Assembly (NCBI GenBank): GCA_025769875.1 | Contig: JAGFNK010000047.1 | Coordinates: forward strand, 62,001 to 126,000 | From: Russula earlei | Taxonomy: Eukaryota > Basidiomycota > Agaricomycetes > Russulales > Russulaceae | Length of the DNA: 64,000 nt | Direction of reading: 5' to 3' | Shown here: positions 55,211-64,000 of the stretch, piece by piece | Position numbering within the stretch: the stretch's first letter is position 1 | How the letters are laid out: each line of letters opens with the position of its first letter | Notes under the pieces: generated by a model | The model's input: only the letters and a program-made list of their open reading frames with translations | Database searches by the model: none | What the model was told of the DNA's origin: nothing | Made by a program: the position numbers and the translations under genes

Positions 55211-56029
55211 GCTTATAGTGTACATAGCTATTATCCTATACCTTAGTTTACTAATTAATACAGTCTTTCAGGCAGAAGACTGAGTTATAACCCTATAGCT
55301 CCAACAGATTATGAGACCTGGCTGTCACTGACTCCATGGACTCCTGCTTCCAAATTGTGTAATGAAACACCATGAGCGCTCCCACAGTAACTGCAGCAAA
55401 AGTTGCACCCTTGCCATCAGTAGAGGCAGCAACACTCCCACTGTAGGAGCTGTGGGAAATTTTTACAAAGGCAGCATATATAGCTACAACATACTAACCC
55501 TGCCATGTAGTTCAGATGGGCACCCTTGTTTGGACAGTCACACATGTCATGGGCTTGTTTGCCTTTAAGTGTGATATCAATCAAAATGAGTGACTTTGTA
55601 AAGTTATGAGGAAGTGTTTTAATGACTACTGATTAGAATCAAGATTTGGAACTGGCCCAGGAAGATGCAGCCTGGGATGATAAGACACATATGTGGGGTA
55701 CTGATGGGTGTAATTGAGCGAACGCCATATGAAATTGAGGCTGTATTTGCATCAGCAGGTTGTAAATGAGTTGGGGAGGGTTCCACACAAGATTCTTTGT
55801 CTGATGGTGCCTTAGTGATGCTTGTGAGTGGTGATGTGATGATGAGTGAATAACCCAGAAAACCGTGGATTGATCTGAAGATCTGGGTGTTGATCAAAGT
55901 GACCCTTGATGTGAGATAGTATTTCTGCATTTGTACCTTTATCTGACAGCCCGAGAGCAAGGGCAAGTGCTCGGAGATCGTCCTTCTTATAAGAAGCCAG
56001 CCGTCCTTTGAATGATGATTTGAAGCATC
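55211..56029. other. CpG-poor repeat DNA
   Basis: Contains the short repeat shared with 37110-37210 (at 55490-55565). A minus frame at 55619-56044 is open but unrecognised and may be the 3' part of the adjacent transposon. Confidence 0.4.
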
Positions 56030-58290
56030 ATGATTGAAGTTCATGTTGTGCCTGCTCAGCCTCTCTTCTGGTGCTTCTCAGCAGCAATGTGTTCACATTC
56101 AGCTCTCTCAGCATCCTCCTTCTCAAATTCAGCATGGAGTCCTCTTGATGTTACAAAGCATGCCTTGATCTTTGTTGACCCACTCTGCTTCCTTTTCTGT
56201 ACATTGTCTAGCTGCACCCTGACAAACTGCAGCTCTCAGTTGATTGAGGTGCAGTGTGCATTTGCTGCACTAAGCTGGGAGATGGTATGATCAAGAGCTT
56301 GCTGGGTGTTGAGGAGCTGTGTCTGGACCAGCCTTAGTTTTGTTAAGAGATCCTTGTAAGATAGTGATCTATCTTCATCAAATGAGACAATTTTTGGAGT
56401 TATCAGTGCTTTGATTGCAAGATCAGCTATTGTAGAGCATGTTATATGATGTGCTTCTGACTCCAGATTGGCTAAGGCAATCATGAATCCAGAAGCAGCA
56501 TCTCTAGGTTCCATATCTGTCGCTTCAACTGGCAGATCAGATTGTGGAGGATCATCAGCTGATTCCACAAGATCTGGATCTGATGCATTCATATCTTGGT
56601 CACTGTCACTAGGATCAGAGTAATCTGAGTCTGTTCTTGGGCACCAATCATTATCTGAGGGATCTACTGGGTTGGATGAGGGGAATTTGAATGGGAATGA
56701 TGTGGGTACATGTGCAATTGTGGATGAGGCTTGACTCAGAGCAAAATCTTCTTCAGTGAAGACTGCATAGTTGACAGGGTAGAGGCCAGTTGCTCTGAAT
56801 GCTGAAGTAATGAGATCTTTGGTGAAGGCACCCCTAGTACCATGGATATATGCAGGAATCACTGTAAACTGATTGAATGGAATTCCACACCTGGCATAAT
56901 CAGCACAAGTGTCCTGCCATTTGTGATTAACAGATGCAAAGATCTTCACATCTAATGGCTGGCATTTATGTGTGATCTTGGCAGGAAAGCAGAATATGAT
57001 TATTTCAATGTTTTTCTGGTCAAGATGTTCATAGATCATCTGCTTTATTTGGGGCATTTCATGTGTATGATGTCTGTCCATTGTGAGGACAATGGGCTTT
57101 GTATTGTCCACTTGATGTACCTTTGCATATGGGTTAAAGACCTGGCAGATCCAATTTTTGCAATTGAAGACATCAATCCATCCTGATTTGGACACATAGA
57201 GACTTGATTGATCATCAGAAACTAATACACATGACCAACTGATAAGGCACATACCTGCCCCACTCATCATCCCTTATTCATGAAACTAAAATTTTTAAAG
57301 TTTTAACTAAAATTTTAAAAGGTTTTAAGGAATCTGATAATGGAGAAATACTTAATATTAAAACAGGTTTAGGATCTGAAATAAAAGATAATTTATCAAA
57401 TAATTCTGAAATAATTAAAAGTTCTGAGAACCTTAGTTCTAATATAAATACAAAAGAAGAAATACAAATGTCTTCTAATTTAAATTCCAGTAATTGATAC
57501 AAAGAAATTGAAACAAACCAAATTATCGATATTGAAAACAATAGATCAAATATTGGAAATAATGAAAAAATAGAAACTCCATTTTATTTAAATCCATATT
57601 TTATTATTGCTTTATCAATGTCTCATGTCAGGCATGCAGCCATCTTGGAGACAGAATGATGGTGGAACCACCTCTTCAGCTCCTGAAACACATTCAATAA
57701 CTGTAACCAGCTCCAGATTATCACTTTGGAGGTGATATTTAGTCTGCTGGCTCTTGAGATAGTAGTGTTTCCTTCCACTCTTTTTTCAACCACCTCCCAT
57801 CTGTATCCCCTTCTCATCCATATTCCAGATGTGTTCTGGGGGGATCCCACCAGGGAAACTTGCATGGAGCCCTTCTAGCTTCTTAAAGTAGTCACCAATG
57901 ACTGTTTTATTGAAGTTCTTGGTGCATTTTGGATCAAGTCATACAAGCTTTGCAGAGCACAGATCTGGATGTCATTTGGCTAGGTTTCTGTGCCATCTCT
58001 TTGACACATTCTTGTCCAAGATTGCAGAAGCCTCTGCTTGGATCTCCTTTGCGGTATAAGGTGCACCCATTAATGCTTGTTGCTTGACCCAATGGATAAG
58101 TGCTGCTTCTTGTGGAACATCAAGCAGTTGCCTTTTGGCAGCTCCTTCAGCATGACTTGCATGGCAGCCCTTGGCATGATCTGTCAGAGTTGAGAGTGGG
58201 TTCTGGGTTTCCTGTTAAGTAGAAGTGATATGAATGTTCCAGTGCAACTTACTCCTGTGTCCCTTGCAGCAGCTCTAAACAATTTATATC
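56030..58290 (-). pseudogene. pogo/Tigger-type (CENP-B-like HTH + DDE_1) transposase, decayed and interrupted
   Basis: N-terminal HTH part (about 58200-57960): HASHAEGAAKRQLLDVPQEA, LIHWVKQQALMGAPYTAKEI and NVSKRWHRNLAK. Then IPPEHIWNMDEKGIQMGGG with the first catalytic Asp, HYYLKSQQTKYHLQSDNLEL, TVIECVSGAEE. After the foreign insert: SKSGWIDVFN, PIVLTMDRHHTHEMPQ with the second Asp, IIIFCFPAKITHKCQPLDV and HGTRGAFTKDLITSAFRATG. An acidic linker and a coiled C terminus (QTQLLNTQQALDHTISQLSA) follow. TGA stops interrupt it after NLAK, after SAKLV, after MGGG, after TSIN and after KRG. A short intron seems to lie near 57208-57240. No TIRs located. Non-functional. Confidence 0.88.
57273..57622 (+). 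other. A+T-rich insert resembling mitochondrial coding DNA (NUMT candidate)
   Basis: It sits inside the transposase between CMPDMR and the SGAG/VSDDQ part. Base composition drops abruptly to about one-fifth G+C. On plus, codons from 57273 run without TAA or TAG for 120 codons into the flank; the only stop is one TGA (57495-57497), which fungal mitochondria read as Trp. The encoded peptide is Asn/Lys/Ile/Ser-rich (KVLTKILKGFKESDNGEI, TPFYLNPYFIIALS). In DNA this A+T-rich, lack of TAA/TAG by chance is very unlikely. I do not recognise the protein; a mitochondrial ORF or mitochondrial plasmid gene is possible. Confidence 0.6.
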
Positions 58291-58574
58291 TCCCTGAGTT
58301 GATGCCTTGGATTGCTGCTTAGATGTTGTTTTTGTAGTTTGGGTCATTTGTATGCTTATCTTGCTGGTGTGTTGTTTTCTGTCTCACAGGTGGCATGGTT
58401 TAACAGTCAACAGAGACACAATGCAATATGCGAACTCCATTCATGCTAGCGCACTAGCATGTTGTGTTGCATTGTGCTACTATCAACATGTACAGTATGT
58501 GTGCTGCTATAGATAAGATGTCATTAAGTTAATTGGTCATTTTCTTTTATGTCTATAGCTTGCTGTGATCACCA
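58291..58574. other. CpG-poor DNA next to the transposase
   Basis: A short plus frame (58307-58516) is hydrophobic but unrecognised. Likely part of the transposon or its flank. Confidence 0.3.
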
Positions 58575-58830
58575 GATCCATATCTAACCTATTTTGGAAC
58601 CATAGAAACTCCAATGTGGCATTGGACAGCAGGCATGACTGACTGCTATTTCTTTGATCTCAATGAACCACAAAGGCTTTCAGCAAAAAAATATAATATA
58701 TTGGATACATTAAGATACAGTATAGCAAGTGCTATAAGAAGTTTTATGCTGATTGAGCTTGAATTGAGGGATCTCAAGTGTCCAAACAAGGGTGCCCATC
58801 CAAACTACATGGTAGGGTTAGTACCACTCT
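58575..58830. repeat. second copy of the 250-bp repeat at 38075-38325
   Basis: Same order and strand: TCTAACCTATTTTGGA, AACTCCAATGTGGCATTGG, TTTGATCTCAATGAACCACA, TTATGCTGATTGAGCTT, ATCTCAAGTGTCCAAACAAGG. Confidence 0.85.
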
Positions 58831-59552
58831 TCAAAGGTGATGGAGTCATGTACACACAATGGAAACCTAAATTTGGTGGATTTCTCTCCACCAGAGGCCA
58901 TGATGTGTGAAGCACCTTTGTGGTGTGCTCCCAGATCTGAAAGGACCAAAAACCAAATTTTGGAAAACCCCTCTTTGTAGGGGGACTTTACTCAGTTGAC
59001 AGGTTGGCTTGATCACACAGCAGGCTTGCAAGCTGCAGATCACATACAAAGCAAAAAGGCTAAAAATTTAATTTAATGCATTGTCTAACTATCTCACATC
59101 TGTAATTACAGCAAGTGTGTCTTAAGGACACAGTGGAGCTCATGAGATGCAAGCTCAATGCCTCAGCCAAAGGCCACAAAGGCAAAAATTGTCTCAGATA
59201 TTTTGATATTGTCTTAGTAACCTATGATACACATTTATGGGTAGCATATATACAAGAAATGTATTTAAAGAGGCTCAAAATGAGCCAACAAAATAGTGCA
59301 TTGTGGTGTATCATTTCCCCAAAACACCTCCTGCATGCCACCTTTGATCCACATTCCCATGTGCTGATTGCCATGTCCTTAGACTTTCTTCTAAAACTTT
59401 TCACTAAAATTAGAGTGAAGCATTCAAAGTAAATGGCCTAATGGAAATCATAAAAGGGACATACTCAAAACTGGACCCCAGCAATGACCCAAGCAGCTTC
59501 ACCATGACCTTGCACTTGCCATTTTTGGATGTCATTTCAAGTGTGAAATTAA
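58831..59552. other. CpG-poor intergenic DNA
   Basis: A plus frame at 59115-59432 is open for 105 codons, without a known family. Transposon-derived by composition; no gene called. Confidence 0.35.
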
Positions 59553-60117
59553 AACTGCTATATCTCAACAGTTTCCCAACAGATTGCTTTGAAACTTTGA
59601 TAGTAGAACCTTACATACTGTATCTAGGTGCAGCTAAAATATGGGAGCCTAATATTCAGTTCTTGAAATGTCAATTTTTGGAGTGGAAATTTTTGAACTG
59701 CCATATCTCAACTGATTCTCAATTGATTGACTTGAAACTTCAACAGTGGGATCTCAAGTATTGTATTTAGGTGCAGCCCAAGAGTTGGGGTCCAATTCTT
59801 AGTTCTTGAAGTTTTGATTTTTGGGTGTGAACTGAGTGCAACATTTCAAACTGCCATATCTCAACCATTTCTCCATAGATTGCCTTGAAACTTGGACAGT
59901 GGGATCTCATGTACTGTATCTAGGTGCATGCCAAGATCTGGTGTCTAATTATTAGTTCTTGAAGTTTTGATTTTTGGGTGTAGATCTGCATGCAAAATTT
60001 CAAACTGCAATATCTCAACCATTTCTCCATGGATTGCCTTGAAACTTGAACAGTAGAACCTCATGTACTGTATCCAGATGCAGCCAATCATGGGTTTCAC
60101 TGCTTGAATTTGTACAA
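59553..60117. repeat. tandem repeat, period about 150 bp, nearly four copies
   Basis: AACTGCxATATCTCAAC starts units at 59553, 59696, 59849 and 60003 (spacing 143, 153, 154). Each continues with GATTGCCTTGAAACTT-like, then CTGTATCTAGGTGCA-like, then TTCTTGAAGTTTTGATTTTT-like sequence. The last unit is incomplete. Confidence 0.85.
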
Positions 60118-60239
60118 TTGGGGTGCTGACCCCAAGCATGATAAGATTACATTATCCCTACAGCTGAACACATGATATGATATGACTATTTACAACTGTA
60201 GTGCATGAGAAGTGCATACTTGAGTTCATGGGGCCAACC

Positions 60240-60500
60240 TATTGAAAATATGAATATGCAGTGTGTGTGATTAGATAGCAGCAGATTATAAGATTGCAGG
60301 CAGATCTATCACACAGTAGTTCAGTTTGGTTGACACAAAACTGAAGTGATCTATGTACTTTGTGGCATTCTTAAGTACCTGAGACTGCCACCAACTACAG
60401 TACAGCTAACTATCATCATGGATCACTAAGTATGTCCAAGGATCAGTGGTAATTAGCTACCAATTGTTCTAAATCACCTTGTATTACCTAGATAAGATTA
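60240..60500. repeat. diverged relative of the Copia LTR
   Basis: In order: GATTAGATAG, TTCAGTTTGGT, ACAAAACTGAAGT, TCTTAAGTACCTGAGA, TAACTATCA and TAGCTACCAATTGTTCTAAATCAC resemble the middle of the 433-bp LTR. Ends not located. Confidence 0.55.
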
Positions 60501-61149
60501 AGCAAGGCTGCTTTAAGCAAGGCATGAGTTCACTGCACATACATGATATAACAAAGTAATGTACCTCAGTATTGCATGCATAAGCAATCACTGACAATTT
60601 GAGCATTCAAAGGTAAATCACAGCTGATCGTCAGCCACATAATCTACAAGATGAGATGTAAACTATCTGAATCACTAAGTAGGATCACATCATAAATGTT
60701 GCCCTTGCATACACACACTCAACATTATTCACCTGCAATCCAATCTCAATCACACATGCAATCTTATGTGGGCGATCACAACAGTGCGCGGCCTAGCGAT
60801 GGATGCAGAAGAATCTTTTCCACTGGCTCGCGTAGCTGTTGCGTGCCCTTCCTGTTCCTTGTTCTCTCCTCCGTGTCACACAGAGATATGATGTATTGTC
60901 GTGATGTATCACGCCTGCACTGACATACATGCATATTTGATGCAATGTCCTTATGTGTGTGGGTGCCTCAAGAACTGCGCGATGTCGTTTATGAGCGTGA
61001 GTGCGCACTTGGAACAATCCTCCACAGATGACGGGAGCTGTTTTCTGCATTCGGTTCAATCCGTCATGAAGATGAGGGACGGTAACAAGGGTTCTGGGAG
61101 CGATATAATGACAACGCACAGAGGCTAGACGATACCAGATATAAAGAAC
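60501..61149. other. intergenic, 3' flank of the F-box gene
   Basis: CpG-poor up to about 60770, gene-like after that. No gene seen. Confidence 0.4.
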
Positions 61150-62742
61150 TCATCCATCACGAGTTGCTGACAGAAAAGACTCGTTTTTTCCCCGGTCACC
61201 CCAAGGGTTGACGGCCACAGGGTGACCAGAGAGTTGTCGCGCGGCGACGAATCCCTCAATAAATTTCGGAATGGGTTCCAATGGCCGGAGGCCGCTCAAG
61301 TAAATGTTCTGTAGCGCGGGCAGCACTTCTGTTACTTTTTCTTCGGCGAGCTCTTCCAGCGCTTGGCAGACAGGTGGCGCAACTTGATCGGACAGGCGCA
61401 GATCCTTCACAGCAGTGAACGGGTCGAGGAGTCTGAGCCATCGAGTGGTATTCATGTTCCGATGTGATTGTGAATCTGGAGGAACAGGATCCACGATGTT
61501 GAGCTGTACCAGAGTGGACAGGAGGGGTAAGGGTGAGCTGCAGAGTTGGACCAGCGATGTGAGCTGCCTATCCAGATCTACGCCGCCGATTGCCAAGGAG
61601 ATCCTCGGAGACTTGTGTGTTTCTCCACCGTTAATGGCAAATCGGATCCCACGATGGGAGGTTTCCACACATGCTCGGTTGTATGTCTTGAACAATTCTG
61701 CGTGACTGATCCACTGGTGAAGTTGTGGAACGACAAAGGTGAGCTCCATGTAAAACGTTACCCAGAGTTGGTTGAGAAGGGGAGCCTCGATTTGAACCAG
61801 CAAGTCCTCCAGGTACTCGTAAACGCCCCCGAACTCAAATTGGGTGAGAGCAGGGAGGACAGAGCGTGCGAGCAGAGGTCGAGGTCGACTTGCAGGATAC
61901 CGCGGGGTTTGGAATTGAACGCAAAGGGCTTCAAGACGGGACATGACCGACAGGGCGGCGACCAGATCCTGGGGCGAAATGTAACCGGAATCGGGAATAT
62001 TCCAAGGTCAAGACTGTCAAGGTGATCGGCTGACAAAAGTAGTCTCGGGATTCCTGGAAACGGACAATTTCCCAACCAGACTCGTCGCAGAAGTGGGACT
62101 GAACCGCCCAAGAACGAATCCGGAAGGGACGACACCGTATCTTCTTCCACCCAGATGTCAAGACCTTTCAGCTGCGGGAACGGTTTCTGCATCGCGGCTG
62201 CGAATCTTTCCCAATGTGAAGACGGAATGCGGAGCAAGGTGATTTCACATATGCGATGGTGGAACTCCGACTCGAGGAAGGCAGTTATGTTTCCCCAGTG
62301 AGGTTCGATGTCTGATATGCTGACTGGATCAGTCGTGCTTATCACCACCGGCAAGACTGGCCAGATGTCCAGCATCTCGGACATCGGCCTTTTTCCTGTG
62401 TAAACAAGTCGCAGGTTGAGGTGACGTGGGGATGCAAACACGATATTTCGCCATCTTTGACACACGTGCACCAGTGTGCGCCATTCACATGACCACATTG
62501 CCGAGACATCCACGTAGAAATAGAATATTTTGACAAGGACATCGTCGGGGAGTGTGCCCATGGTCACCCGATCTAAAATCCGACCTGTCATTAGTCGTTG
62601 TGGAGGCTGAGCAGAAAAGACACACCCTGCGGACGTGCGCGATGACTTCCTTTCCACGAGCCTTCAGAGGAACCACCTTGCGGAAGAGGACTACATGCGA
62701 CTTGGTTAACTCGGAAATGATGACGCGGATGACGCTCGGCAT
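61150..62742 (-). pseudogene. F-box protein (Agaricomycete leucine-rich type) with a 1-bp deletion
   Basis: Exon 1 begins MPSVIRVIISELTKSH at 62742 and includes VVPLKARGKEVIAHVRR. After a short intron the F-box follows: MGTLPDDVLVKIFYFYVD, CEWRTLVHVCQRWRNIVFAS, PRHLNLRLVYTGKRP. Leucine-rich blocks continue with DIWPVLPVVI, FPQLKGLDIW, LPDSFLGGSVPLLRRVWLGN and LLLSADHLDSLDL. Then the frame breaks. Two bases over, the family text resumes with WNIPDSGYISPQDLVAALS and MSRLEALCVQFQTPRYPASR and runs to FLSATRDG (stop at 61150). CTTGACCTTGGAAT near 62000-62012 would stay in frame with one more T. Such proteins are presumed SCF ubiquitin-ligase substrate adaptors. The family is large and many copies are broken. 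The exon 1/2 splice phase is not fully resolved either. Confidence 0.75.
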
Positions 62743-63626
62743 ACATGTGAATGCTCATCAGTAGCGTTTGGAGACGAGGTGAAATTAACCATCGATATCG
62801 AGGAGTGATGAAGGCTCCGAGGCGCCCGTCTCCCACGCCCTGTACAGCCTCACACCACCGGTTGGTACTGCAGGAAACGGGTGATCGGGTGCCGTGCAAG
62901 GTCTGTAAGCTACTACGCATCGGTATTCAAGTGCCAGCCCTGTGTTTTGTTGGTGTTTCGCTGCTGACTTCCTTTCAACCTCGATTGCACACCACCTCCC
63001 TCTACGCGAGTGGCAAGAGTCGAGCCTATTCCAAGGCTGACTCGAAAGTTTCCAAGTACAGAGGATCGACATCACCGAAAAGGCCACGCGCTCGGTCTTG
63101 CGTTCCCTTCTCGTTCACCCTCCCTTCCTCTCCTTATCGTCAACGAACGCCACCCTTCCTATTGCACCATTCACTGCTCCCTCAAGAACCCCTGCCCTCA
63201 GTCCAGTCACACGAACTCAAGCGTGTCTTTCGCGCGCGCTACAGGCGCAACAACTAGTACGAGGAGCCAGAGCGATTGGGGTGTTGGCGAACAAGCTCCT
63301 CAGATAGGTACTTTTACTTTTCACATGTGAGACATTGAGCAAAACGGATTGGAGGCCAAGATGAAATAACATATTTCGGGGACAAAAGGAGTGAGACACA
63401 TATATGCTTTTCCTTGAGCCACAGCGCCGAGTTTGCAATCTGAGTGCACAAATTCCTGATCATGCGCATTGAGCCTGCCCGATGCCTGAGGGGGCATCCA
63501 AAATTTCAGCGTCGTCGGTGCTCATGGATCTCTCGCGCGCACCCCTTAACCCACTCACATTGATGTTTTCAGATTGCAACACAGAGCCCCACGACGAAAA
63601 AATCGAACATTAGCCCCCTATCGTGA
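62743..63626. other. intergenic between the F-box gene and the amidase gene
   Basis: CpG-containing unique DNA. Plus frames at 62751-63257 and 63010-63330 are open but C-rich and unrecognised. I see no gene. Confidence 0.4.
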
Positions 63627-64000
63627 TTACACGCGCATGTGCGAGTATGCGATTCCCTTCTCCTTGAGAAGGTTCTCGATGAGCTTCATGCCCTCAAGAA
63701 CCTTTTCCTCCTCGAGACGTCTGCCGACGATCTGTACTCCGACCGGCAGACCGTGCATGTCGTCCGCGTCGTAGCACAAGTACGCATCTCTCTCGACCTT
63801 GTTCCGTGGCGTGAACGACGGCGCGAGTGTATCCAGCGCGCAGTCCACACGCGTGATGGGCATAACGCCCGCGGAGTAGTCGAGCTGCGGTCATCAGAAT
63901 CAGCCTCAACATACGCTCACGATAGTTAAGGAGGGAGGGAGTGAGTGAACGTGACACCAACGATGTTGAACAAGAACGTATACCCGCAGGCCTTCCACAA
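63627..64000 (-). CDS. amidase (amidase-signature family), C-terminal end
   Basis: On minus: LWKACGYTFLFNI, an intron of about 90 bp (GTTGGTG...GACCGCAG), then LDYSAGVMPITRVD, SFTPRNKVERDAYLCYDADD and MHGLPVGVQIVGRRLEEEKV, with a tail helix and a stop at 63627-63629 after HMRV. The LDYSAGVxP and GLPVGVQIVGRRxEEEKV motifs mark the C terminus of fungal acetamidase-like amidases, which hydrolyse amides to acid and ammonium. The Ser-Ser-Lys catalytic part lies beyond the right edge. No defect in the visible part. Confidence 0.85.

Noticed and set aside
59553..60117. CRISPR-like array
   Set aside because: Units are about 150 bp and diverge throughout, with no short repeat/spacer pattern, and the genome is eukaryotic.

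Overview
This is nuclear DNA from a filamentous fungus, most probably a mushroom-forming basidiomycete (Agaricomycetes). The genes are dense and carry many introns of about 50-65 bp with GT..AG ends. Several families are typical of Agaricomycetes: an F-box protein of the common leucine-rich type, a multi-TM orphan receptor-like protein and a tail-anchored DUF7137-like protein. G+C-rich gene blocks alternate with A+T-richer, CpG-poor repeat islands. The species cannot be named from the window alone.

Layout, left to right. 1-1388: 3' part of an NF-X1/R3H zinc-finger gene (+). 2305-6430: old repeats. 6509-8889: an intact allantoate-permease-type MFS transporter (+). 9127-19317: a nested transposon pile. 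It holds a complete Copia element (9132-16026, minus orientation, 433-bp LTRs, TSD GCATC) with two solo LTRs inserted in it, then a 3.1-kb element with terminal inverted repeats that contains a foldback element, another solo LTR and a TA-flanked MITE. 19566-30449: three tandem purine-cytosine permease (NCS1) genes, all on minus, split by a repeat island at 22.1-25.3 kb. 32247-35045: an unnamed protein with four cysteine modules, one per exon. 35.9-39.3 kb: repeats. 39510-52322: a compact block with a multi-TM protein (-), a YBP/glomulin-like HEAT protein (-), a DUF4140/DUF4139 protein (+), an IKS1-type kinase (-), a DUF7137-like gene with a frameshift (+) and a Ser/Pro-rich protein (+). 53.3-55.2 kb: gene remnants. 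55.2-60.7 kb: a decayed pogo/Tigger-type transposase interrupted by an A+T-rich, mitochondrial-like insert, then tandem and LTR-like repeats. 61150-62742: an F-box gene with a 1-bp deletion (-). 63627-64000: the 3' end of an amidase (-).

Functional links. The allantoate-permease-like transporter and three purine-cytosine permeases were near neighbours before transposons filled the gap, so 6.5-30.4 kb looks like a nitrogen-scavenging transport cluster for purines and their breakdown products. The amidase at the right edge would suit nitrogen release from amides but is 33 kb away.

Most notable signals: (1) the two Copia LTRs differ almost only at former CpG sites, and at least nine in-frame TGA stops in transposon genes lie where CGA arginine codons are likely, which is direct evidence of CpG-directed C-to-T decay; (2) a gene of exactly phase-0 exons, each with one C-X4-C-X12-C-X2-[C/H] module; (3) an A+T-rich insert that stays open for 120 codons only if TGA is read as Trp; (4) several nested solo LTRs with exact 5-bp target duplications.
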